Positions 17,171-25,396 of a DNA stretch of 33,840 nucleotides are shown here, piece after piece. The notes under the pieces are model-generated. The model saw only the letters and a list, made by a program, of their open reading frames with translations, did no database searches and had not been told where the DNA came from. Source of the DNA: Pseudomonadota bacterium. GTDB taxonomy: Bacteria > Pseudomonadota > Alphaproteobacteria > Acetobacterales > Acetobacteraceae. A program made the position numbers and the translations under genes. The stretch is from NCBI GenBank assembly GCA_021805665.1, contig JAJZEV010000017.1, positions 1 to 33,840 on the forward strand. Reading direction: 5' to 3'. Each line of letters begins with the position of its first letter. The stretch's first letter is position 1.

Positions 17171-19336
17171 TCAGCCGTCCTCGCCCTTGGATGAGTGCCA
17201 AATCAAACATCCCAGCATCTCCGCCGTTCGGGTCACCGATGCCCGGACGGCTTCCAGCATGTGCGGCATTTCAGCCGGATCGACACCATCGGCGATTTCC
17301 AGCGCCGCGAGCTGCGCGTTTTCCACCATCACGCCCAGCAGGTTGCGGAATACCAGGTCGGCCTTGGAATCCAGCCGGCCGGACATCGGGCGATGCTGCT
17401 CGATCACGCCTTCCTGGAATCGCCGGCGGGCTGCTTCGGCGGCCTGCCGCTCCGTCAGGTCGGTGAACATCAGCACGAACCCCAGCGACCGGTCCCGTTG
17501 GGCGAAAACCGGATCGGCCCTGACCAACAGCGGGGTGGGCTGCCCGCCGCGGCCGTCGAGCATGACTTCCCCGCGCCAGCCGCGTCCGCTTTTCACCAGA
17601 TTGCGCAATGCCTCGATCGCATCGTCCGGGCCGGCCAGCAGCGTGCGCAAGTCGCCCATGGATGACGGCCGCCGGGTGTGCGGCGGCAGCAGCGCATCGA
17701 AGGCGGAGTTCATCTGCAGGATGATGCCGTCCGGGTCGGTAATAATCACCGGATTCGCCGATTGCTGGATCTGCCGGCGCACCTGATTCAACTGGTCCTC
17801 CGCGATCAGCGAACGAACCGAGCGGAACTGGAGTACGACATCGGTGACGGTGTCGCCGATCAGGCGGCCGGCGGCATGGTCGGCGGGGCCCCAGGGATCC
17901 GACGTGCCCTCTACCAGTTGATGCCATTGTGCGAACGACCGGCGCGGCGACAGGGTCAGCGGATCGTCGCCCATCAGATGCGGCTCATTCGGGTTGCCGC
18001 CCCAGGTGACCGTGCGGACCCGCTCCGGGCGCAGCCAAACCAAATATTCGCCGGGCATTGTGGAGATTGGCACCGCCAGCAGCCCGCTGGCGATCGATGT
18101 CAGGCTGGCGAAGTCCGGGGCGTCGCGGCCGAAGGCGGCTGTTGCGGTCAATCCGGGCTGTTGGCGGTCCAGCCATCGGCCGATATCGCGCAGTGCCGCG
18201 GTGCTGGGTACATCGCCAACGGTTCGGACCTCGCCCTCGAACAGCAACGCCGCGCCGGTCGCCCCGACTGGTTCCAGCAGCGCTGTCGAGTTGTCGAACA
18301 ACGCGCTGCGCCAGTCGCCCTCGCGGGAGATGGACTGGATCATGCGCTGTTCGAGTCGTCTGACCGAGAACTCGGCCCGGGCCTGGGCGAAGCTTTCCAG
18401 GGCGGCGATCCGGGTGGCGACGGCTTCGGCCAGCAGTTCGCAGACCGCCCGTTCCTCGAAATGGATGAAGCGGGGGGCGTAATGGTGGCAGGAGACCAAA
18501 CCCCACAGTTTGCCGTTGACCATCAGAGACACGACCAGGGTGCCGCGCACGCCCATGTTCTTCAGATATTGAACATGGATCGGCGAGATACTGCGCAAAA
18601 AGCACAGCGACATTTCCAGTTGCTCGCCGGTAATGGGCGACAGGGCAGGGATCAGCGGCGCCGGCCGATATTTCACATCGTAGAGCACCCGAATGCGATT
18701 GCGTTCGTACAGGCGTCTGGCGATTTGCGGGATGTCGGACGCCGGGTAGCGATTGCCCAGCAACGGCTCCAGCGCCGCTTCCTTTGCCTCCGACAGCACC
18801 TCGCCATGGCCTTCGTCGTCGAAGCGATAGACCATGACCCGGTCGTAGCCGGTCAAAGTTCTGAAAATACGTGCGGTTTCGTCGCTCAACGCGCGCAGTC
18901 CGGCCGCCGCCATGATCGCCTGAACCGACTTTTCCAGCGTCGTCGACAGCTCGACCGATGGGCCAGCGCCTTCCAACTCGATGATCAGGCCACCGCCGAG
19001 CGGACGATGGATCAGGCAGTCGAATGGACGGCCGCCGGGTCCGATATGGCAGCGGACACCGCGGCAGATTTCATGTAGGGAATCGGAAAAATGCGGCTGA
19101 ATCCGTTCCGCCAGGTCGCCCGGAATATCGTCGATCTGGCGACCGATCAGGGAGCCGGCGATACCCATGAAGGCAGCCGCATTCTGGCTGCACTGAACGA
19201 CCGTGTAACCCGGTTCGCTTAACAGAAGCAGCGCGCCATGCGGCTGGATAGAACCGGCGAGGTGAAGTTGCTCCCGCTCGCAATTCAGTAAGTCAGCCTG
19301 TCCGAAGGCTGGCGTGGAAACCGAGCGTGTCGGCAC
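17171..19336 (-). CDS. bphP: bacteriophytochrome with PAS-helical output, no kinase
   Basis: A 721-residue biliverdin photoreceptor. The PAS-GAF-PHY core is complete: Cys19 in LLNCEREQLHLAGSIQPHG is the expected chromophore attachment site, PASDIP at 198-203 contains the key Asp201, and His254 and His284 match conserved chromophore-pocket histidines. WGGNP and PRRSF, typical of the PHY tongue, are present. The C-terminus has another PAS domain (about 535-650) and a helical tail (RRRFQEGVIEQH to HSSKG). I see no histidine-kinase ATPase motifs. This matches the PpsR-antagonising phytochromes of Bradyrhizobium and Rhodopseudomonas (BphP1 type). The start is GTG at 19336, 17 nt after the ppsR stop and behind a G-rich ribosome site, so both are probably one transcript. 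Whether the dark state is Pr or Pfr cannot be read from sequence. Confidence 0.93.
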   Translation of the reverse strand: MPTRSVSTPAFGQADLLNCEREQLHLAGSIQPHGALLLLSEPGYTVVQCSQNAAAFMGIAGSLIGRQIDDIPGDLAERIQPHFSDSLHEICRGVRCHIGPGGRPFDCLIHRPLGGGLIIELEGAGPSVELSTTLEKSVQAIMAAAGLRALSDETARIFRTLTGYDRVMVYRFDDEGHGEVLSEAKEAALEPLLGNRYPASDIPQIARRLYERNRIRVLYDVKYRPAPLIPALSPITGEQLEMSLCFLRSISPIHVQYLKNMGVRGTLVVSLMVNGKLWGLVSCHHYAPRFIHFEERAVCELLAEAVATRIAALESFAQARAEFSVRRLEQRMIQSISREGDWRSALFDNSTALLEPVGATGAALLFEGEVRTVGDVPSTAALRDIGRWLDRQQPGLTATAAFGRDAPDFASLTSIASGLLAVPISTMPGEYLVWLRPERVRTVTWGGNPNEPHLMGDDPLTLSPRRSFAQWHQLVEGTSDPWGPADHAAGRLIGDTVTDVVLQFRSVRSLIAEDQLNQVRRQIQQSANPVIITDPDGIILQMNSAFDALLPPHTRRPSSMGDLRTLLAGPDDAIEALRNLVKSGRGWRGEVMLDGRGGQPTPLLVRADPVFAQRDRSLGFVLMFTDLTERQAAEAARRRFQEGVIEQHRPMSGRLDSKADLVFRNLLGVMVENAQLAALEIADGVDPAEMPHMLEAVRASVTRTAEMLGCLIWHSSKGEDG

Positions 19337-19353
19337 GTCTAGCCCCCCGTATA

Positions 19354-20769
19354 TTATTCCGTCGAATATGCTCCCGCGTGCGGCTGACCGTCCATCTCGT
19401 ATTGGGCAAGCTTCTTGTAAAATCCTTGCCGGCTCATGCCCAAAATCTCGGCCGCCGCCGTACGGTTGCCGCGGGACAGGTCTAACGCAGCAAGGATATA
19501 GTGGCGTTCGACCAGACCGACAGTGTCGCGGACCAAGGTTTTCAGCGCGGTTTTTCCGGTCTGTTCGATGATCGCGGCCAGGGCGGATTGCAGGCTTGCG
19601 TTGGTTTCGCTGGATGACAGCCGCCGTCCGACATCGCGCATAAGCAGGACGATCTGGCTGGGTCGCGTGGACGTGTTGCCAACGGCGGAGATTTCCACAT
19701 CGGTTTCGCCGCCGAGTTCGCCTTGGATGCCCGTCGCGAACAGGCGCACCGACCCGTGTCGGTTCAGGTTGGCCATCAGCACCGGCAAGTCGGCCCCGGG
19801 GCGGGCGAGGAAACGGCCCAGCGGTTCGCCCAATACCGCGCCCTCCGCGCCCACCTGAACAAGATCGAGGAACGCCCGGTTGGCCCGCCGGATCATGCCG
19901 TCGCGGTCGGTCACGACGAACGCGTCGGGCAGGCGGTCCACGAATTCATCGAGGGCGGTTTGCTTGACGTCGGGCACCGGGGTTTGCATTCCCGCTGCCG
20001 GCGCGAGTTGCACCATGAACATCTGGCCGGGATCGCTTGTCATCAACGAGGCCCGGACCAGCCAGCCGTTACGATCCGGTCCCAGGTGCAGCAGCACCCC
20101 GGGCGCCCGGCCCGACTGGCGGACCCGTTGCAGCATGGCCTGAAACGGCTCCCGCTCCTCCGGCGCCATTTCCGGCAGCAGGTCGCGCCCGCGTGCCAGA
20201 CCCAGCGCGCGGATGGCGGCTGGATTAGCTTCCATGATCCGCAGCGTTTCGGCCTGCAGCATCAGCACCGCTTCGTTGGAGGCGTCGAACAGCAGGCGGT
20301 AGCGGGTTTCGACCTCCCGCAGTTTCCAGTATTCCTGTTCCATCGCCTGCTGGGCGGCGATCAGGCGGGATTGCAGTTCGGCGACGGCATGCAGGTTTCG
20401 TCCGATAGCGATCAGCCCGGCCTGCCCGCCGAGTCGCACGGTGGTGTACTCCATCGGCACCTCGATGCCGCTGGGGAAGCGTTGATTGACCTGACGGTAG
20501 GCGGACACGCCGTTGTCGCGTGCATCCGCCAGCATACGCAATACCTTGCTGCTGACGCCCTCGCCGACGGTTTCCACCCATGGCCGTCCGCGCCAATCGG
20601 CGACGGATTCCTCGGCAACCGCATTGGACAGGCTGACATTCTGGATAATGCCGTCCAAATCGAGCATCAGCGTCACATCTGGTTGCGCGATGTTGATGCC
20701 GGGTAACTGAGCGACGGGGATGGTAACCTCCTGAAGACGACACCTTTGCAGGTAGGGAGGGTCTAGCAT
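19354..20769 (-). CDS. ppsR: photosynthesis gene repressor PpsR/CrtJ
   Basis: PpsR binds TGT-N12-ACA sites and represses bch, crt and puc genes. The 471-residue frame shows an N-terminal PAS (about 28-125), a Gln/Glu-rich helical linker (AELQSRLIAAQQAMEQEY, 130-147), PAS1 (about 155-255), PAS2 (about 275-380) and a C-terminal Fis-type helix-turn-helix (TAAAEILGMSRQGFYKKLAQY, 437-457). The only cysteine is residue 10, which lies in an N-terminal stretch that may not be translated. The redox-active cysteines known from Rhodobacter sphaeroides PpsR are absent. The start used is ATG 20769, without a clear ribosome site. A perfect AGGAGG at 20727-20732 sits 5 nt before an in-frame ATC (20721), so a shorter product from a rare start is possible. 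The downstream phytochrome gene is the likely light input. Confidence 0.94.
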   Translation of the reverse strand: MLDPPYLQRCRLQEVTIPVAQLPGINIAQPDVTLMLDLDGIIQNVSLSNAVAEESVADWRGRPWVETVGEGVSSKVLRMLADARDNGVSAYRQVNQRFPSGIEVPMEYTTVRLGGQAGLIAIGRNLHAVAELQSRLIAAQQAMEQEYWKLREVETRYRLLFDASNEAVLMLQAETLRIMEANPAAIRALGLARGRDLLPEMAPEEREPFQAMLQRVRQSGRAPGVLLHLGPDRNGWLVRASLMTSDPGQMFMVQLAPAAGMQTPVPDVKQTALDEFVDRLPDAFVVTDRDGMIRRANRAFLDLVQVGAEGAVLGEPLGRFLARPGADLPVLMANLNRHGSVRLFATGIQGELGGETDVEISAVGNTSTRPSQIVLLMRDVGRRLSSSETNASLQSALAAIIEQTGKTALKTLVRDTVGLVERHYILAALDLSRGNRTAAAEILGMSRQGFYKKLAQYEMDGQPHAGAYSTE

Positions 20770-20922
20770 GGTTTACAATCCAGGACGCCCAAAATCTTGC
20801 GGCGCAGGTCCGATCCGGTCTGGATAACCAAAACGTAACGCAATTTGGAGACGCCGGGGGGATTGCCGATACGCCATGCCGGCTGTCTGGGGTTAGGTCG
20901 CCCGGGACCGGGACAACGGCAA

Positions 20923-21093
20923 GACCCCCGAACGCATGGGCGTTAACGGGGGTCGGGTCGCGAAGTCATACTTCGCACCTGGCTGTCAAAGCCGGGTATG
21001 ACGTGGGCTATACTGGTTAATTGCCGGTGCCACGGAAGTCGGCAACACTAAATATGCTGGGTGGAGTCATGCTGTATCTACATCCTCCTGTAG
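20923..21093 (-). other. structured putative ppsR leader (inverted repeats, possible short leader ORF)
   Basis: Four inverted repeats lie upstream of ppsR. GACCCCCG/CGGGGGTC (20923-20930, 20947-20954) is extended by AACG/CGTT inside it. GCGAAG/CTTCGC (20960-20965, 20971-20976) is a small tight hairpin. GTCATAC/GTATGAC (20965-20971, 20996-21002) encloses CTGGC/GCCGG. The last, TTGCCG/CGGCAA, spans 21021-21045. The second and third share bases and cannot form together. On the leftward strand an AGGAGG (plus-strand 21084-21089) precedes an 18-codon frame (ATG 21070 to TAA 21017) at 13 nt. A switchable leader for ppsR is plausible; no known RNA family was recognised. Confidence 0.35.
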
Positions 21094-21685
21094 CAGTTGC
21101 AAGACGGAGCGTGCGCCCGCGCGTGGATCGTTGTCAAAGGAAATTGCGCATCGGGCCGTGCCGCCGACATAAAATCATTGGGCGCCGTGCCGGCCATGTC
21201 GTGCGACCGGATAGGCATGGCGGAATTCTTTACCGGTTGGCCGTCTGTCACGCAGGCTTTGCGGGGTGATCCGCATGAACGAAAGCCCCGTTGGTTCGCA
21301 CCCAAAAAAAGGACGCGGCCCCCGCACTGGCGCCGGTGGCAACCGGATACCCCATGCTGGGGTCTGCTCGGTACCAGCGGACATGTTCTCTGTCTGTTCG
21401 CTAGCCATCGCCGCCGCCGGATGTATTCCACGACGATAATGAACGTCCAGCCAAAGCAGCAGCGCACGAAAGATACCAGCAGCGCGGGAGCGCTTCACGT
21501 TTTCATCCATGAGTCCACGCGCCCGAATAAACGACTTGCGAAGAAACGCCTCGTTACGCGGCGCGCTTAGCGAGGCTGTGCGCGGCATCCGGATTGGGCC
21601 CCCGTGGCAGGGGCCGCGTCGGGCGGCGCTTGAGTGAAGCCGCAACCAAGCGTAGAGCTTGGGTAACGAAACAGGGAGACATGCG
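21094..21685. other. intergenic region without a convincing gene
   Basis: This stretch separates the photosynthesis genes from the accessory cluster. Open frames exist on both strands (for example leftward from 21510), but their translations are arginine-rich and resemble no family I know, and none has a good ribosome site. No transposase, tRNA or attachment site was recognised. A GGCCCC/GGGGCC hairpin with a 7-nt loop lies at 21597-21615, about 70 nt before the next gene, and CCCCA/TGGGG flank a short loop near 21350. The AG-rich GGGAG before 21686 is the ribosome site of the next gene. Confidence 0.5.
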
Positions 21686-22150
21686 ATGACCGAGGCAAAA
21701 CTGGCGCCGAATCTGCCGGGATGGATGCTGGAACACACCAACCGCTACCTGGCCAGCGGCGGCACCGACGGCCATATGTATCGGATGACGATGCCCGGCC
21801 GGCCGGAAATGACGGTGCCGTCGTTGCTGCTGACCACGACGGGGCGAAAATCCGGCGAAAAATACATCTTCCCGCTTTTCTACGGCGAATCCGGCGGCAG
21901 TTGTTTCGTCGTCGCTTCGAAGGGCGGCGCGCCGGAACATCCCGGCTGGTATCGCAACATCCTGGCGAACCCCGATGTCGAGGTTCAAGTCGGTACAAGG
22001 AAATTCCATGCCAGGGCGCGTACCGCGGCGGGGGCGGAGCGCGCGACGCTTTGGAAGAAGGGGCTGGAATTCTGGCCACCTTACGCCGACTACCAGGTCA
22101 AGGCAGGCGATCGGGAAATCCCGGTTGTGGTACTCGATCCGATCGCCTGA
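21686..22150 (+). CDS. deazaflavin (F420)-dependent nitroreductase family protein
   Basis: A 154-residue protein of the Ddn-like split beta-barrel family. Diagnostic stretches are LLTTTGRKSGEKYIFPLFY, the central FVVASKGGAPEHPGWYRNI and LANPDVEVQVGTRKF. Actinobacterial members bind F420, but many proteobacterial relatives have unknown cofactors, so the reaction is not assigned. The start is ATG 21686 with GGGAG about 10 nt upstream; a TTG at 21659 in the same frame is less likely. It lies 52 nt before a GMC oxidoreductase on the same strand and is probably cotranscribed with it. Confidence 0.85.
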   Translation: MTEAKLAPNLPGWMLEHTNRYLASGGTDGHMYRMTMPGRPEMTVPSLLLTTTGRKSGEKYIFPLFYGESGGSCFVVASKGGAPEHPGWYRNILANPDVEVQVGTRKFHARARTAAGAERATLWKKGLEFWPPYADYQVKAGDREIPVVVLDPIA

Positions 22151-22202
22151 CGCTTGCCGGCGGCCGGGCTGTCGCGCCGATCTCCCGGGGGGAGCAAAAA
22201 CA

Positions 22203-23801
22203 ATGGAAACGTACGATTACATCGTTGTCGGGGCCGGTTCGGCGGGATCGGTCCTGGCCAACCGTTTGAGCGCCGATCCGAAACACAAGGTGCTGGTGCT
22301 GGAAGCGGGGCGGGAAAGCCATCCGTGGTCCCGCGTTCCGGTGGGGTTCGCCAGGCTGATCGAAAACCCCGCCGCCAACTGGCTGTATGCGTCGGAACCG
22401 GAAGCATCCACCGGCAACCGGCGGGTTCCGGTTCCGCGCGGCAAACTGCTGGGCGGATCGTCGTCGATCAACGGCATGGTGTTCGTGCGCGGCCAATCGC
22501 AGGATTATGACACCTGGGCACAGCTTGGGAACCGCGGATGGAGCTACCGGGAGGTGCTGCCGATCTTCCGCGACATGGAAAGCTACCAGGGTGAGGGGGA
22601 CGACGAGTATCGCGGACGCAACGGCCCGCTGAAAGTCACCGAAAATATCGAATCCGGCCCGATCTACGATGCACTGATCAAGGCGGCGGGCGAAGTCGGC
22701 ATCCGCTATACAAAGGACTACAACGGCGCCTCGCAAGACGGCATCGGCATGACCCAGGCGACCATCCGCGACGGCCGCCGCATGAGCACCGCGGTCTGCT
22801 ACCTCGACCCCGCCCGTTCCCGTCCGAATTTGACGATCCAATCGCGGGCTTTGACGGAATGTCTGCTGCTGGACGGCAAACGCTGCGTCGGCGTTCGTTA
22901 CACCGTCAACGGCCAGCAACGCGAAGCCCGGGCATCGCGGGAGGTCGTGGTCAGCGCGGGGTCCATAAACTCCCCGCAGTTGTTGGAACTGTCGGGAATA
23001 GGGCAGCCGGATCTGCTGCAAGGGTTGGGCATCGAGGTGCGCCATGCGCTGAAAGGTGTCGGGGAAAATCTGCGGGACCATTATTCACCGCGCATGAAAT
23101 GGACCGTGCCGCGCTCGCTGGGGCTGACCTACAACGATCACGGACGCGGCGTGAAGCTGGTGTGGCAGGCGCTGAAATATGCGCTGACCAACAAGGGCCT
23201 GCTTGGGCTGCCGGCATCCCCGATCAGGGCCTATGTGCGCACACGGGCCGGGCTGGATGCCCCGGATGCGGCGATTTCCTGGATACCGTTCCTGGCCGGG
23301 GCGAACTTCAAGCTGCATCCGGACTCCGGTGTGACCGCGATCACCAACATCCTGCGGTCGGAAAGCACCGGCAGCATCCATGTCTCCTCCGCTTCGCCCA
23401 ACCGCGCGCCGGCCATTCGTTTCAACTTCCTCAGCGCGCGGCTGGATCAGGAGGTGACGCTGGAGGCGATGCGCATCACCCGGCGGATCATGACCGCGCC
23501 GTCGATGAAGGACATCGCGACGGATGAAATAGCACCCGGCCTTAATGTAGATTCGGACGACGAACTGCTCGATTGGGTGAAACACAATGCGGAGACGACC
23601 TATCATCCGGTCGGGACCTGCAAAATGGGGTCCGACCCGATGGCGGTGGTGGACGACCAGTTGCGGGTGCATGGGATGCAGGGACTGCGTGTGGCGGACG
23701 CGTCGATCATGCCCACGCTGACGTCGGGCAACACCAACGCGCCGTCGATCATGATCGGGGAGAAGGCATCGCGCATGATCCTGGCGGACGCGCGGGCTTA
23801 G
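22203..23801 (+). CDS. GMC family FAD-dependent oxidoreductase (choline dehydrogenase-like)
   Basis: A 532-residue flavoprotein oxidising an alcohol group of unknown identity. It has the N-terminal FAD motif YIVVGAGSAGSVLANRL, the GMC signatures PRGKLLGGSSSINGMVFVRG and AGSINSPQLLELSGIG, and the catalytic His in TYHPVGTCKMG with the Asn in SGNTNAPSIMIGEKAS. No signal peptide is present, so it is cytoplasmic. The start is ATG 22203, with GGGGGAG upstream. Its TAG stop overlaps the TAA stop of the convergent gene by 2 nt, so no room exists for a separate terminator. Confidence 0.93.
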   Translation: METYDYIVVGAGSAGSVLANRLSADPKHKVLVLEAGRESHPWSRVPVGFARLIENPAANWLYASEPEASTGNRRVPVPRGKLLGGSSSINGMVFVRGQSQDYDTWAQLGNRGWSYREVLPIFRDMESYQGEGDDEYRGRNGPLKVTENIESGPIYDALIKAAGEVGIRYTKDYNGASQDGIGMTQATIRDGRRMSTAVCYLDPARSRPNLTIQSRALTECLLLDGKRCVGVRYTVNGQQREARASREVVVSAGSINSPQLLELSGIGQPDLLQGLGIEVRHALKGVGENLRDHYSPRMKWTVPRSLGLTYNDHGRGVKLVWQALKYALTNKGLLGLPASPIRAYVRTRAGLDAPDAAISWIPFLAGANFKLHPDSGVTAITNILRSESTGSIHVSSASPNRAPAIRFNFLSARLDQEVTLEAMRITRRIMTAPSMKDIATDEIAPGLNVDSDDELLDWVKHNAETTYHPVGTCKMGSDPMAVVDDQLRVHGMQGLRVADASIMPTLTSGNTNAPSIMIGEKASRMILADARA

Positions 23802-25396
23802 TCGAACAACACCGACAGTCGCTGTTTTATTTGGTCGGCGATGTACAGCGCCAGCGCCTGGATGGTGGAGGTTGGGTTTACCCCGCCCGACGTGACCCAA
23901 ATGCTGCCATCGACAATGAACAGGTTCTTCACGTCGTGGCACCGGCCCCATGCGTTGACCACGGAACGATCCGGGTCCGTCCCCATGCGCGCCGTGCCCA
24001 GCAGATGCCCGGGGTAATTCAGCAGGGTCCGGGACGCGGAGATATTCGTCGCACCCGCGGCGGTCAGGATTTCCTCCGCCCGCGCGATGCCATGCTCCAT
24101 CATCCGCCTGGTATTCTCGCTGATGGTATAATCGATTTTCGCCGCAGGGATGCCGTTGCCGTCCGTCAGCACCGGATCCAGGGTGACGCGGTTGTGTTCC
24201 TCCGGCAGATCCTCGCAGGCAACACCGATCGCCAGCCGCCGATACACCAACTCCCGGTAAACCCGGTGATGGTCCTTGCCCCAGGGCAGCCGGCCGGCCG
24301 CCGCGCTGGTGATCGCCTCATTCACCACCCCCGTACCGCGGCTGAATTGCAGCATGTAGCCGCGGACGAAATCGCGAGACGGGTCGGTTTCGTAGAACTG
24401 CTTGCTCCACAGGCTGGTGATCGGCGCGCGGTCGCCGTCCACCCGCTCGTTCGCATAGCCGACTACCATCGGCCAGGGATGCATCATCAGGTTCTTGCCG
24501 ACCAGCCCGCTGGAATTGGCCAAACCGCCGGGAAACCGCGACGATACCGAATTCAGCAGCAGACGCGGGGTGCCGACCCCGTTGCAGGCCAGAACGACGA
24601 CCTCGGCCGGCTGAAAATGCTCGATGCCATCGGCGTCGTAGTAAATCGCACCCGACGCCATGCCGTGTTCGTTCGTCACGATCTCCCGCACCCGGCAGCG
24701 TGTCCGCAACTCCACCCCCGCGCGGAGTGCGTGCGGCCAATAGGTGATGTCCGTGCTGGCTTTCGCCCCCTGCGCGCACCCCGGGGTGCAGTGCCCAAGG
24801 TTGATGCAGGGCGCGCGGCCTTCGTATTCGGTCGTTGCCACCGTGGTATCGGACGGCCACCAGTGCCAGCCCAGCGCGTTCATCGCCAGGGCGTACCGTG
24901 TTCCGGTCTTGCCCAGCGGCACCGGCGGCATCGCGGGCGCGCGCGGCGGAACCCCCGGATCGCCGGCCAATCCCGAAACACCCATCATCCGGTCGTTCTC
25001 GGTATAGAACGGCTCCAGCGTGCGATAGTCGATCGGCCAGTCGTCGGCGACGCCATCCAACGACCGGACACGGAAATCCGACGGGTGCATCCGCGGCCAG
25101 TGCGCCGTATAGATAATCGTCCCGCCGCCAACCGCGTTGAAGTTGGCGACCTTCATGATGGAGGCATCGTCGTTCACCGGATAATCGGTCACCCGGCCGC
25201 GCTTGTTCGGGCTGATATCGAAATCCCCGTACCGCCGAGCCTCCCAATCCCGCCCATTGCTGGGAAATTCCGACGGCTTGATCCAATCGCCTTGTTCCAG
25301 GCACAGGATACGCATTTTCGTGTCGGCCAGGCTGTAGGCGACCGCCGCGCCCGACGCGCCGGAACCAATGATCAGTACATCCACGATCTCGTTCAT
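23798..25396 (-). CDS. GMC oxidoreductase with 3Fe-4S-type cysteine motif
   Basis: A 532-residue protein related to the large subunits of FAD-dependent glucose, gluconate and fructose dehydrogenases. It has the FAD motif VLIIGSGASGAAVAYSL, NAVGGGTIIYTAHWPR, a catalytic-side His in NYPGHLLGTARMGTDP and Asn in VNPTSTIQALA. Cys197, Cys203 and Cys207 form C-X5-C-X3-C (CINLGHCTPGC), the same spacing as the 3Fe-4S ligands of Burkholderia FAD-glucose dehydrogenase. The ATG at 25396 overlaps the stop of the upstream subunit-3-like gene by 4 nt, which supports a two-subunit enzyme. No cytochrome c subunit is nearby and no signal peptide is seen. The substrate is unknown. Confidence 0.92.
   Translation of the reverse strand: MNEIVDVLIIGSGASGAAVAYSLADTKMRILCLEQGDWIKPSEFPSNGRDWEARRYGDFDISPNKRGRVTDYPVNDDASIMKVANFNAVGGGTIIYTAHWPRMHPSDFRVRSLDGVADDWPIDYRTLEPFYTENDRMMGVSGLAGDPGVPPRAPAMPPVPLGKTGTRYALAMNALGWHWWPSDTTVATTEYEGRAPCINLGHCTPGCAQGAKASTDITYWPHALRAGVELRTRCRVREIVTNEHGMASGAIYYDADGIEHFQPAEVVVLACNGVGTPRLLLNSVSSRFPGGLANSSGLVGKNLMMHPWPMVVGYANERVDGDRAPITSLWSKQFYETDPSRDFVRGYMLQFSRGTGVVNEAITSAAAGRLPWGKDHHRVYRELVYRRLAIGVACEDLPEEHNRVTLDPVLTDGNGIPAAKIDYTISENTRRMMEHGIARAEEILTAAGATNISASRTLLNYPGHLLGTARMGTDPDRSVVNAWGRCHDVKNLFIVDGSIWVTSGGVNPTSTIQALALYIADQIKQRLSVLFD

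Noticed and set aside
17157-17174. CTGAC/GTCAG hairpin at the end of bphP
   Set aside because: Only five base pairs, no T-run; probably chance overlap with the PpsR site region.
15045-17786. A 913-codon open frame on the plus strand across bchD and bchI
   Set aside because: Long antisense frames are common in GC-rich DNA; the translation is Pro/Arg-rich, and both minus-strand genes have full motifs.
21132-21137. Perfect leftward TTGACA as a ppsR promoter -35
   Set aside because: No -10-like hexamer lies at 16-18 nt; the expected place reads GCACGC. Not enough to call a promoter.
21175-21741. Leftward open frame in the ppsR-to-nitroreductase gap, possibly a transposase remnant
   Set aside because: No transposase motif, terminal repeats or ribosome site; composition looks non-coding. 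Left as unassigned intergenic DNA.
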